Under the pieces are notes generated by a model. The model had not been told where the DNA came from and searched no databases. It saw nothing but the letters and a program-made list of their open reading frames with translations. A stretch of 64,000 nucleotides of DNA. Source: Methylobacterium sp. C25 (GTDB taxonomy: Bacteria > Pseudomonadota > Alphaproteobacteria > Rhizobiales > Beijerinckiaceae). The position numbers and the translations under genes are program-made. The stretch is taken from NCBI RefSeq assembly GCF_021352225.1, contig NZ_JAAUVI010000011.1, positions 78,653-142,652 on the forward strand. Direction: 5' to 3'. Positions 24,681 through 31,930 of this stretch are shown piece after piece (the first letter of the stretch is position 1; each line of letters starts with the position of its first letter).

Positions 24681-25229
24681 ATGAGTGAGAAGATGGGATC
24701 GGGTTGGCTCGACACTCCGCAGCGCTACGGTCGCATCAGCCGCGGGTTCCATTGGTGCATGGCAGCGTTCCTCGGCTGGCAGTTCGCGGGCGCGCTGCTG
24801 TTCGTCAGCATTGGCGACAAGGCGATCACGCGCCTCGTCGGGGGAAGCCACTTTACGATGGGCTTCGCGCTGTTCGTTCTGGTCCTGCTCCGCGGAGTCT
24901 GGGGCTTGATGAACCTCCGGAGAAGGCCCGCGCATCCCGGACGCCTCGGCCGCGCAGCGGTGGCTGGTCACGTCCTTCTCTACACTCTCATGGTCGTCGT
25001 GCCCTCCCTCGCATTGCTGAGGCAGTATGGATCGGGGAAGGGATTTTCACCTTTCGGCGTCGAGCTGATGGCAGCCCGAGACTACAAGATCGAGTGGATG
25101 ATGGTGCCGGGCGATCTCCTGCACTACTGGCTGGGCTTCCTCCTCCTCGCGAGCATTCTCGGCCACGTGACCATGTCGGTCGTTCACCGACGTTCGAGAC
25201 ACGACTACGTCCTCGGACGAATGATCTGA
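24681..25229 (+). CDS. Cytochrome b561 family protein
   Basis: A 182-residue membrane protein with four helices and the b561 haem ligands: RISRGFHWCMAAFLGWQFAG (His in helix 1), GGSHFTMGFALFVLVLLRG (His in helix 2), AGHVLLYTLMVVVPSLALLR (His in helix 3) and LLHYWLGFLLLASILGHVTM (His in helix 4). Such proteins move electrons between quinol and periplasmic or membrane partners and may handle superoxide. It stands alone, divergent from the GT4 gene. Confidence 0.9.
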   Translation: MSEKMGSGWLDTPQRYGRISRGFHWCMAAFLGWQFAGALLFVSIGDKAITRLVGGSHFTMGFALFVLVLLRGVWGLMNLRRRPAHPGRLGRAAVAGHVLLYTLMVVVPSLALLRQYGSGKGFSPFGVELMAARDYKIEWMMVPGDLLHYWLGFLLLASILGHVTMSVVHRRSRHDYVLGRMI

Positions 25230-25295
25230 ACGGGCCGGTCCGAGATCAGGTTCTCTGTTCGGAGCAGCATCGGCCGGCAGGATGAGGAGCGCGGC

Positions 25296-25484
25296 ATGAC
25301 GGACGACCTGGATCCGAAGCGTCAACTCGAACTGGCTGTGGAGGGTGCGACTGTGCGGGCATCGGGACGACCGAAGGACGCCTGCCCGTATCCGTTGGAG
25401 TCTCGTGAGAGAGTGGCCTGGATGGAAGGGTTCGACGGAGAACCGGTCGACCAGGGCCCGGACTTGCCGATCGATCAGAGCTGA
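25296..25484 (+). CDS. Rmf/CrpP-like small protein
   Basis: A 62-residue protein with the core ACPYPLESRERVAWMEGFDG, the pattern of ribosome modulation factor and CrpP-like proteins (CPYxxxxxRxxWxxGF). Rmf helps dimerise ribosomes in stationary phase; the alphaproteobacterial relatives are poorly known. GAGGAG lies before the ATG. It sits 7 bases upstream of the SDR gene, so the two may be co-transcribed. Confidence 0.65.
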   Translation: MTDDLDPKRQLELAVEGATVRASGRPKDACPYPLESRERVAWMEGFDGEPVDQGPDLPIDQS

Positions 25485-25491
25485 GCTCCTC

Positions 25492-26205
25492 ATGACGAAT
25501 GCGGTCGTCATCGGCGCATCTGGCGGGATCGGTCGGGCCTTTACCCAAGCCATCGCGGACTCAGACGCCTATGAAACGGTCTTCGCGTTGTCGCGCTCGG
25601 ACGTATCGTTGCCTGCGCCGATACGCTCTGCGACCATCGACGTCACCAACGAGGCATCCGTTGCCGCTGCTGCCCAGGCCACCGCAGCGGCAGGCCAGAT
25701 AGGGCTCGTCGTGGTCGCGAGCGGGATCCTCCATGGAACCGACATTAAGCCCGAGAAGGCGATCCGGGTGTTGGATCCGGCTGCGATGGCCGCCGTCTTC
25801 GCGGTCAACACCATCGGACCCGCGCTCGTGGCCAAGCACTTCGTGCCACTGATGCAGCGATCCGGCCGGAGCGTCTTCGCCGCCTTGTCGGCGCGGGTCG
25901 GCTCCATCGAAGACAACCGCCTGGGCGGCTGGTACGCGTATCGGGCGTCCAAGGCGGCCCTGAACCAGATCCTCTGCACACTGTCCATCGAGGCTGCGCG
26001 AACGCATCCGGACACGATCATCGTCGGGCTCCATCCAGGAACGGTCAGGACTGCGTTATCGCATCCCTTCCGACCCGATGAAGGCACGCCGGGCGTCTTC
26101 ACACCGGAAGAAAGCGCAGCCTATCTGATGCGCGTTCTGGACGGGTTGAGTGCCGCAGACAGCGGCAAGGTATTCGCCTGGGACGGCACGGTCGTTCCGG
26201 CGTAA
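25492..26205 (+). CDS. Short-chain dehydrogenase/reductase
   Basis: A 237-residue Rossmann-fold oxidoreductase. TNAVVIGASGGIGRAFTQAI is the cofactor loop and the catalytic Tyr-Lys pair is in GGWYAYRASKAALNQI. The Ser is in FAALSARVGSIEDNR. It resembles C-factor/CsgA-like or sniffer-type SDRs that act on small carbonyls. The ATG at 25492 is chosen because the glycine loop starts at once; the frame is open far upstream. Confidence 0.85.
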   Translation: MTNAVVIGASGGIGRAFTQAIADSDAYETVFALSRSDVSLPAPIRSATIDVTNEASVAAAAQATAAAGQIGLVVVASGILHGTDIKPEKAIRVLDPAAMAAVFAVNTIGPALVAKHFVPLMQRSGRSVFAALSARVGSIEDNRLGGWYAYRASKAALNQILCTLSIEAARTHPDTIIVGLHPGTVRTALSHPFRPDEGTPGVFTPEESAAYLMRVLDGLSAADSGKVFAWDGTVVPA

Positions 26206-26230
26206 GCCGCGACGCGAGATGTGAGCCAAT

Positions 26231-27334
26231 ATGACCGGGGCGCCACAGCACGAAGACATCAATGAGCCGGTCCGCAAGATCATCCATATCGACATGGACG
26301 CCTTCTACGCCTCGGTCGAACAGCGGGATGATCCCAGTCTGCGGGGACGGCCGATCGCGGTCGGCGGCTCACGCGAGCGCGGTGTCGTCGCAGCGGCGAG
26401 CTACGAGGCCAGGGTCTTCGGCGTCCGGTCGGCCATGCCGTCGGTCACGGCGCGTCGCCTCTGTCCGGACCTGGTGTTCGTCAAGCCGCGCTTCGAGGTT
26501 TACCGGGCGATCTCGGAGGAGATCCGCGCGATCTTTGCCAAGCATACCGAACTGATCGAACCAGTTTCCCTGGACGAGGCCTATCTGGATGTCACCGAGA
26601 ACCTCCAGAGCCTGCCGACCGCAACGGACGTTGCGAAGGCCATCCGGGCCGAGATCCTGGAGACGACCGGCCTCGTCGCCTCGGCAGGCGTTTCCTACAA
26701 CAAGTTCCTGGCAAAGGTCGCTTCCGACTACCGGAAGCCGAACGCTCTGTTCGTCATCACGCCGACGATGGGACCAGCCTTCGTCGAGCACCTCCCGATC
26801 GGCCGCTTCCACGGTGTCGGCCCGGTCACCGAGGCCAAGATGAAACGGCTCGGCATCCAGACGGGTCGCGACCTCAAGGAGCGATCGATCGAGGAACTGC
26901 AGGCGGCTTTCGGCTCGTCGGCCGGCTATTACCATGCCGTGGCGCACGGGATCGACGAGCGACCCGTCCGGGCCCACCGCATCCGCAAGTCGATCGGCGC
27001 GGAGAACACGTTCTCGGACGATGCCGACACGTTCGAGATTTTGGCGGAACGCCTCGGACCCATCGTGACGAAGGTCTGGACGGCCTGCGAGACCAAGGGC
27101 GTGCGCGGACGGACGGTCACGCTGAAGGTCAAGTTTTCCGATTTTGTCCAGATAACGCGTGCTCGCTCTTCCGCCGACGCCGTGCCCGAGCGCGCAACGC
27201 TCGAAGACATCGGTCTCGGTCTCCTGCGCGACGTCTTTCCCTTGAGGCGGAGCGTACGGTTGCTGGGCATCTCTCTGTCCGCGCTGGAAGACAGGTCGTC
27301 GGCGAAGCCTCGGCAACTCGGGCTGGGGATCTGA
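26231..27334 (+). CDS. dinB: DNA polymerase IV
   Basis: A 367-residue Y-family translesion polymerase. The first catalytic Asp is in IIHIDMDAFYASVEQRDDPS and the second acidic pair in EPVSLDEAYLDVTENL. YEARVFGVRSAMP and GVSYNKFLAKVASDYRKPNA are the family fingerprints, and GRFHGVGPVTEAKMKRLGI is the thumb HhH region. The C-terminal little finger ends without an obvious clamp-binding extension. No LexA-type operator was confirmed upstream. Confidence 0.95.
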   Translation: MTGAPQHEDINEPVRKIIHIDMDAFYASVEQRDDPSLRGRPIAVGGSRERGVVAAASYEARVFGVRSAMPSVTARRLCPDLVFVKPRFEVYRAISEEIRAIFAKHTELIEPVSLDEAYLDVTENLQSLPTATDVAKAIRAEILETTGLVASAGVSYNKFLAKVASDYRKPNALFVITPTMGPAFVEHLPIGRFHGVGPVTEAKMKRLGIQTGRDLKERSIEELQAAFGSSAGYYHAVAHGIDERPVRAHRIRKSIGAENTFSDDADTFEILAERLGPIVTKVWTACETKGVRGRTVTLKVKFSDFVQITRARSSADAVPERATLEDIGLGLLRDVFPLRRSVRLLGISLSALEDRSSAKPRQLGLGI

Positions 27335-27348
27335 CACGCGCCGCTGGC

Positions 27349-27540
27349 TCATTCGAAGATTTCGACCAGCGGGTACCCGGCGGCGTCGAGAGAGTCCGAC
27401 GAATCGAGGACGCGCGTGACCGCGTGCTGACCGCCGCCTTGACGCTCGCCAAGGCTGCGACCGAAGAACAAGCCTTGGTCGGCATGGCGTGTACGCACTC
27501 CATCGATCCGATCGATGCAGTGAGCTGTCTCTGCTGGCAT
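27349..27540 (-). CDS. Possible small hypothetical protein
   Basis: A 63-residue frame from ATG at 27540 whose last third (TRVLDSSDSLDAAGYPLVEI) has strongly coding-like codon use. The first half is weaker, so the real gene may start later. It converges on dinB with 14 bp between the stops. No family is recognised. Confidence 0.35.
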   Translation of the reverse strand: MPAETAHCIDRIDGVRTRHADQGLFFGRSLGERQGGGQHAVTRVLDSSDSLDAAGYPLVEIFE

Positions 27541-28108
27541 CAGGCATCGCTAGATAAGGGCGAGGACTTGGCGATGCGGCCGGGGCGCAATGTTATTCAT
27601 CCTTGATCCGACCATTGCCCATGCGAGGCTGCCGAAGTAGCGATCCCACACTAAAGCAACCTTTACAGCGAATGCACCGTATGAATTCATACAGTCTATT
27701 CTGATCCAACAACTCCGCGAGAGGTCGCCGGCGTTGTCAAATCCGTCAATGGGAGTAGTTGACCTAAAGTTTTTGGACGACTCGACATGATTTCTGCAAC
27801 ATCCAACTCTCGACACTTGAATGGTGTCGCGAGGAGATGGCCGTTATGCCATCCAGGATTTGGATTTCGTGGCCGTTCTGCTATTCGAGCGGATTGAGCG
27901 CGGCGCGAGGCGAAGGCCGCGGAGGCGGCTCTGGTCTTGGACAGAGACCTCGTCGATCACGACCAGGGCGGCTCGAACGGCGCGCCTCAATCAGTAGCCA
28001 AGGCTGGTGTTTTGGTGCGTCTCGTGGCTGGTATGTTGCTCTAAGTTCGGCGGAGGCGGCCACAGAATTCCTAAAGCGCATTGCATCAAGCGCTCTTCGG
28101 TCTGTGCC
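27541..28108. other. 568-bp gap without a convincing gene
   Basis: AT-richer in its first half. Short open frames on both strands (27550-27816 minus, 27837-28112 plus) have no protein-like pattern. It probably carries the promoter of the gene at 28109 and non-coding remnants. Confidence 0.5.
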
Positions 28109-28822
28109 ATGATCTTCGTAACCGTCGGAACGCAGGGTTCTTTCGACCGTCTCGTCCGTACAGTGGACGATTGGGCCGGCCAATCCGGACGACGCGACCT
28201 GCTCGCGCAAATCGGACCGTCCGACTACCGACCTAAACACTTTGAAGCCAAGCAGTTCCTTCATCCCGACGAGATCCGGGAAAACGTCGAGGCAGCGGAA
28301 CTTGTCGTAGCCCATGCGGGCATGGGGTCGATAATTACGGCGCTGGAGTACGGCAAGCGGGTCATCGTAATGCCCCGCCACTGCGACCTGCGCGAACACC
28401 GCAACGATCATCAGATCGCGACTGCAAAGCGTCTATCCGAGCTTGGACTGGTCGAGGCCGTCTTCGATGAAGCAGCGCTTCATCACGCCCTCGATCGCCT
28501 CCCGGGAGCTGTGTCGGCCGATCGGCTCAGTGCCACGGCTTCGCCGCAGCTGATTTCGGTTCTGCGGAAGTTCGTCGAGAACCCAGATCATACTCATCGC
28601 CACAACGGCAAAGCGGGTGTCGGGCGTCGGCCCGCGGCAGACGTTGAGCCGAGTGTTTGCCACTCCAAACTCGCTAGCTGCTCATTCAATGGAAATTCCA
28701 TAAATTCGCGAAGTCAATCGAATTTGAATTTGATTCTCAAAGAAGCGCGATCGTGTTCAGTCTTCACATTCCTGATCGCGATCAGCAACCGACTCTTAAG
28801 CATCATCACTCAAATCGATTGA
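28109..28822 (+). CDS. PssE/ALG13-like glycosyltransferase with an abnormal C-terminal tail
   Basis: Residues 1-165 match the GT28 C-terminal domain type of PssE and ALG13: MIFVTVGTQGSFDRLVRTVD, ELVVAHAGMGSIITALEYGK, RVIVMPRHCDLREHRNDHQI. These subunits normally need a membrane-bound PssD/ALG14 partner, which is not present nearby. Family members end near residue 165; here about 70 more residues follow (NGNSINSRSQSNLNLILKEA and so on) that look like translated AT-rich non-coding DNA, so the original stop was probably lost. It may be a displaced or decaying exopolysaccharide gene. Confidence 0.7.
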   Translation: MIFVTVGTQGSFDRLVRTVDDWAGQSGRRDLLAQIGPSDYRPKHFEAKQFLHPDEIRENVEAAELVVAHAGMGSIITALEYGKRVIVMPRHCDLREHRNDHQIATAKRLSELGLVEAVFDEAALHHALDRLPGAVSADRLSATASPQLISVLRKFVENPDHTHRHNGKAGVGRRPAADVEPSVCHSKLASCSFNGNSINSRSQSNLNLILKEARSCSVFTFLIAISNRLLSIITQID

Positions 28823-28974
28823 GCGGCATGGTACTGGGATCTGGGGCTGGACTGACCGTCGTCATTGCTCTTGACGTGCTCGTGCTCAACCGCGTGCTAT
28901 TTCGCGAGATCCCGCATTTGCAGTGGTACGTGCCTCGGTTCATTCGCAGTGCAGTCGCGATACCCTGGCGCTGA
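28753..28974 (+). CDS. Possible small membrane protein (73 residues, GTG start)
   Basis: One membrane segment (GAGLTVVIALDVLVLNRVLF) with a basic, aromatic C-terminus (PHLQWYVPRFIRSAVAIPWR). It overlaps the odd tail of the preceding gene in another frame. A hairpin of the island's 3' repeat family begins 16 bases after its stop, as after three other small genes, which supports it being real. Confidence 0.45.
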   Translation: MFSLHIPDRDQQPTLKHHHSNRLSGMVLGSGAGLTVVIALDVLVLNRVLFREIPHLQWYVPRFIRSAVAIPWR

Positions 28975-28989
28975 ACGCTGTAAGAAAAA

Positions 28990-29019
28990 GGTCGCTATGG
29001 CGAACCGGGCGGCCGCGAC
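28990..29019 (+). repeat. 3' hairpin repeat
   Basis: GGTCGC and GCGAC arms enclose CGAACCGGGCGGCC. It follows an A-run and starts 16 bases after the stop at 28974. It resembles the hairpins at 10391, 29810 and 30771. Confidence 0.5.
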
Positions 29020-29083
29020 AGGGCGCGATCTTGTGACCGGCTGAGCCCTCCCTTACCCGAACGGCTCGCGCTAAAGCGCCTCA

Positions 29084-29263
29084 ATGCCCTACTCGCCCAA
29101 CGTCTCTGAGCGCAAACCCCTCGCCGCCTATACGGCTGCCGAGATCGAGGTGATTGCTGAACGAGCGGGAGAGCGAAAGGACGGCGGCTTCATCGTCAAG
29201 CCTGACTCGGTGCCGTTGTTCGTGGCAGCTTTGCGCGCTTTGGCTCGTGAGCGGAAGCGGTGA
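29084..29263 (+). CDS. Small hypothetical protein (59 residues)
   Basis: Reads MPYSPNVSERKPLAAYTAAE, then IEVIAERAGERKDGGFIVKP and ends ALRALARERKR. Charge pattern and codon use are those of a real gene. It is soluble and helical. Its TGA overlaps the GTG start of the interrupted ORF at 29260 by four bases (GTGA), so the two were probably an operon. No family is recognised. Confidence 0.6.
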   Translation: MPYSPNVSERKPLAAYTAAEIEVIAERAGERKDGGFIVKPDSVPLFVAALRALARERKR

Positions 29264-29478
29264 ACCAGCCTTAAGACCCCAACGACACGCTCGCCGCGCA
29301 GTTCGAGCGCTATCTGCAGCGCGTCGAGAAGTCGGTTCCCGAGCTCTACAGACGCCCAACCCACACCTCCCGTCCGTTTCATCCGTATCGGGACGGCCCG
29401 GCATAGGGCTTGGCGGTCGTGTTGCTTGGGCTGTTCGCCTACGGGGTGACCGGGCGGGCGCCGATCAGGCGGCGGTGA
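29260..29478 (+). pseudogene. Tail-anchored small membrane protein broken by TAA and TAG
   Basis: From GTG at 29260 the frame reads MNQP, TAA (29272-29274), DPNDTLAAQFERYLQRVEKS, then PTHTSRPFHPYRDGPA, TAG (29404-29406), GLAVVLLGLFAYGVTG and a basic end to TGA at 29476-29478. The protein-like pattern, including a membrane anchor, continues through both stops. It resembles the intact 64-residue protein at 6849 (FDRYL plus anchor). CAA to TAA and TGG to TAG would each be one-base changes. Confidence 0.5.
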
Positions 29479-29565
29479 TCGCCTCCGGCGTATAGGTGAA
29501 CCAGTAGACAGAGAAACCGAGCGTCGGCCAGCGGGTTAGCTCGGATCATTTGGTCCGAGGCTGCG

Positions 29566-29802
29566 ATGGCGCGCTACTACTTCGAGATTCACGACGGCGA
29601 CTGGGCGCATGCTGACGACGAGGGATCAGATCACCCGACAGACATCCATGCCGGCCACGAGGCGATCGAGGCCTTAGCGCACATAGCTAAGGACAATCTG
29701 CCAAGCCGGGACGAACGGGACTTCGTAGCCGACGTGCGCGACGAGAGCGGCAACGTCGTCTTTCATGGGACGCTTTCGTTCCGCGGTGAGTGGAAACGGT
29801 GA
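29566..29802 (+). CDS. DUF6894-like small protein
   Basis: A 78-residue protein starting ARYYFEIHDGDWAHADDEGS and ending VFHGTLSFRGEWKR, typical of DUF6894. The family's role is unknown. It is the paralogue of the gene at 5516-5770 in the first island. A 3' repeat hairpin begins 13 bases after its stop. Confidence 0.8.
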   Translation: MARYYFEIHDGDWAHADDEGSDHPTDIHAGHEAIEALAHIAKDNLPSRDERDFVADVRDESGNVVFHGTLSFRGEWKR

Positions 29803-29809
29803 CCGGGTG

Positions 29810-29842
29810 AAAAAGCCCGCCGCGGCGAGCCGGGCGGGCTAA
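29810..29842 (+). repeat. 3' hairpin repeat
   Basis: AAAAAGCCCGCC, CGGCGAGC, then GGGCGGGCT: a strong GC stem with an A-run on its 5' side, 13 bases after the DUF6894 stop. It can act as a terminator, best for transcripts coming from the right. Confidence 0.6.
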
Positions 29843-29968
29843 GTAGGCTTCACGACACAGCCGATACGGTAGAAGCTGCGCCGTTGGAGTCGCTGTAACT
29901 GATGATCGTCTGATTTTGTGTTGCCGCAGTGCCGCGGGGCCACCTGAAATCAGTCTTGAGCACAGAAA

Positions 29969-29997
29969 GGCCCGCACCAGCTTTCGCCGGGCGGGCC
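29969..29997 (+). repeat. GCCCGCACCAGCTTTC hairpin
   Basis: GGCCCGC and GCGGGCC stem. It shares the core GCCCGCACCAGCTTTC with the hairpin at 12507. Confidence 0.5.
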
Positions 29998-30074
29998 AAG
30001 GTGCGGCCGAAGCCGCTGGGAGGAAGAGGAGCTTCCCGCGTAGATCGGGCGGGTATGAGTCAGCCGGCCATTCC

Positions 30075-30161
30075 TCATCGTCCTCGCAAAAAGAAGATCC
30101 AAATCAAGAGAATGACCGGGATCGGGATCCCGATGAGCCACAAGAGACTGCCGGTAAGCAT
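30075..30161 (-). CDS. Tiny hydrophobic membrane peptide (28 residues)
   Basis: From ATG at 30161: MLTGSLLWLIGIPIPVILLI, then WIFFLRGR. It is one membrane span with a basic cytosolic end. GAGGAG lies 6 bases before the ATG, a strong ribosome binding site, which is the main reason to believe it. Very short membrane peptides of this form are often stress-induced, but no function is known. Confidence 0.5.
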   Translation of the reverse strand: MLTGSLLWLIGIPIPVILLIWIFFLRGR

Positions 30162-30225
30162 GACGAACTCCTCAATGAAAACGGCAACGGCGGATGCAGC
30201 GGTTTGTTCAGAACGGGCACGACAA

Positions 30226-30258
30226 AGCCCGCACCGGGGAGTTCAGCCGGGCGGGCCT
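30226..30258 (+). repeat. CAAAG-type hairpin repeat
   Basis: AAAGCCCGCACCGG, a loop, and CCGGGCGGGCCTTGAAGCC. It belongs to the same family as the elements at 12119, 12373 and 31221. Confidence 0.5.
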
Positions 30259-30582
30259 TGAAGCCGGGGGCTCACAGGAATGAGAGGGACCCAGGCACGG
30301 TGAACGAGGGGTGTTGCCGGCGGTTCAGTTTGGATCGCCGCGCGCGTTGACGCGGGGGCGCATTCATTACCTCGTCAGGCTTGCCCTTTAGTACCGGTAC
30401 GCGCTGCTGTTGATCATGCCAGGTAAGAGGCGCGCTTGAGGGCTGGAAAATCAATGCGCGCGTATCCTCGGCATGTATCCCTGGCGCGCTGAACCGAGCG
30501 TGCTTTGATGGCAGAAAGTGCTCAGGAACTTGGCCGCGATCGGATGGCTTGCTCCTCAATAAATATTTTGAGGAAACGCCAG

Positions 30583-30759
30583 ATGGACAACTCAATTCTA
30601 ATTATCGCGCTCGCAATCACGACCCTCGTAATCGTCGTCGTCGTAGCCAGTGTCATGCGCGGTCGCGTCGCGAAAGCCAAGGGCGATCCAGAGCGATCGA
30701 GCTTCACGAAGCAGCATGGTGAGGCGCCCCGTCAGAACAGGCCGGGTACGGATCACTGA
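30583..30759 (+). CDS. Small single-span membrane protein, copy 2
   Basis: A 58-residue protein (MDNSILIIALAITTLVIVVV, basic tail AKAKGDPERSSFTKQHGE). It is a close paralogue of the gene at 10203, with the membrane segment drifting and the tail almost unchanged. GGAACTTGG lies about 50 bases upstream in both, and a 3' hairpin follows both. This suggests a duplicated stress gene whose tail is under selection. Confidence 0.75.
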   Translation: MDNSILIIALAITTLVIVVVVASVMRGRVAKAKGDPERSSFTKQHGEAPRQNRPGTDH

Positions 30760-30770
30760 GGCTGGATACG

Positions 30771-30804
30771 AAAAGGCCGCCGCGGCGAACCGGGCGGCCT
30801 AAAA
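30771..30804 (+). repeat. 3' hairpin repeat
   Basis: AAAAGGCCGCC, CGGCGAACC, GGGCGGCCTAAAA: a nearly symmetrical stem with A-runs at both ends, 16 bases after the stop of the membrane protein gene. Confidence 0.6.
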
Positions 30805-31007
30805 GTATGCCGGCAGCGTTCGATAGCCAGCTGTACGGACTTGGTCACTGTGAAAGTCCGCGACCTTACGGACGATGTGCACGCGCTGCTGGCAACGAAG
30901 CTCGATGGGCTCCCGTATCTCATCGTAAAGTGAGATGCTGAGGAGGTCTCGTAGATCGCCTGCCGCGCCGCGCCGGAACGAAACGGCGAGTCTCGGCTTT
31001 GAGGGCG

Positions 31008-31193
31008 ATGAACGGCAAGCTCACTCCGGACGAACAGAAGCGGCGCTTCGCCGATTTGTTTGCACGCCTCGTCGGCGCAGACGAATACAATGGCACCCCG
31101 ATCGTACCGCCGTTGGCGGTCGCCGAGGATTTGGCTCAGCCGCGAGAACGGCCCGCGAATGACAATGGGTGCACGGGAGATACGAAGCGTTAG
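31008..31193 (+). CDS. Small hypothetical protein (61 residues)
   Basis: Reads MNGKLTPDEQKRRFADLFAR, then LVGADEYNGTPIVPPLAVAE and ends NGCTGDTKR. It is hydrophilic with an N-terminal helix. GAGGGCG precedes the ATG at 31008. It lies 27 bases before the two-hairpin repeat copy B. No family is recognised. Confidence 0.5.
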   Translation: MNGKLTPDEQKRRFADLFARLVGADEYNGTPIVPPLAVAEDLAQPRERPANDNGCTGDTKR

Positions 31194-31220
31194 AGACAAG
31201 TTTGCGAGCGATATCCGGGA

Positions 31221-31374
31221 CAACAAAGCCCACCACGGGATCGGTCCGCGGCGGGCTCTGAAGTCAGGGGGAGCAGCACGCACACACCCGAGATCCGGTA
31301 ACCGGGAATCCTGGCGATTGTTCAGACACAACAACGGCCGCCCATGTAAGCCAACGGGGGCGGCCCTCGAAGCC
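31221..31374 (+). repeat. Two-hairpin repeat element, copy B
   Basis: Near-copy of 12119-12271: CAACAAAGCCC hairpin, the spacer ending ATCCGGTAAC, then the ACAACAACGGCCGCCC hairpin and GAAGCC end. Differences lie mainly in the stems and the segment after GGTAAC. It sits 28 bases after a small gene. Confidence 0.7.
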
Positions 31375-31796
31375 GGACCCTAAAAGAGAAAAACGAGCCC
31401 AGGCCCAATGAACCGAGGGCACCGCCGAAAGTTCAGCGGAGTGCCGCTTGGACGAAGTGCGGAAACTTTCCGCGTCTATGACAACGCGCCGTCTGTTCAT
31501 GCCCGTTCCGGCGGCGGCAGTCCGAGCGATCTCCCGCGCCCACATGGTCGCTCGGACTGTCAGCACATCGGCAGCTCGCTATTCGCAGCGGCCTTGAAGC
31601 GTTAGATCCTCAAATTCCCGGACGCGCCACTTTGATCTCCACCGTTTCGCCAGTCCGAGGATTGAAGATCAGCATTAGCGTTGCCTTCGCTTGAGGTGTC
31701 TAGAGAACGCCGCACCTCGGCTTTGGAGTCATGGGATCCGTCGAATTGCGCGGGCATGGTCAATTAAGCGTTTACCGTAGAGTTGGGCGTGATCCG
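31375..31796. other. 422-bp stretch with only weak short frames
   Basis: A 65-codon plus frame (31408-31605) and a 21-codon minus frame near 31620 have some protein-like pattern (FNPRTGETVEIKVARPGI on the minus strand recalls a histone-like HU end), but neither is strong enough to call. Confidence 0.4.
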
Positions 31797-31886
31797 CTAC
31801 GCCGCCTCCCGCTCGATCAGGGTCGGATCGTCGTCGTTTCCGACCTTGTTGACCCGCTTCGATGGATTGCTAGGTAGCGTGGCCAT
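31797..31886 (-). CDS. Possible 29-residue peptide
   Basis: MATLPSNPSKRVNKVGNDDD then PTLIEREAA. It is polar, with coding-like codons. It begins 45 bases downstream of the hybrid kinase stop on the same strand. Too short to classify. Confidence 0.3.
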   Translation of the reverse strand: MATLPSNPSKRVNKVGNDDDPTLIEREAA

Positions 31887-31930
31887 TCGAAATGTTGCGC
31901 CCGGACTTTTCGGCCCAGACCTAAACCGGA

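Noticed and set aside
30850..30933. Short plus frame KVRDLTDDVHALLATKLDGL resembling the start of a VapB-type antitoxin
   Set aside because: Only 27 codons, no toxin beside it, and the resemblance is limited to the first ten residues.
31408..31605. 65-codon plus frame after the repeat element
   Set aside because: No ribosome binding site and no conserved pattern; an alternative frame inside it looks equally plausible, so neither is supported.
31620..31700. Minus-strand FNPRTGETVEIKVARPGI, reminiscent of the end of a histone-like HU protein
   Set aside because: Only about 20 residues, no upstream HU sequence in any frame.
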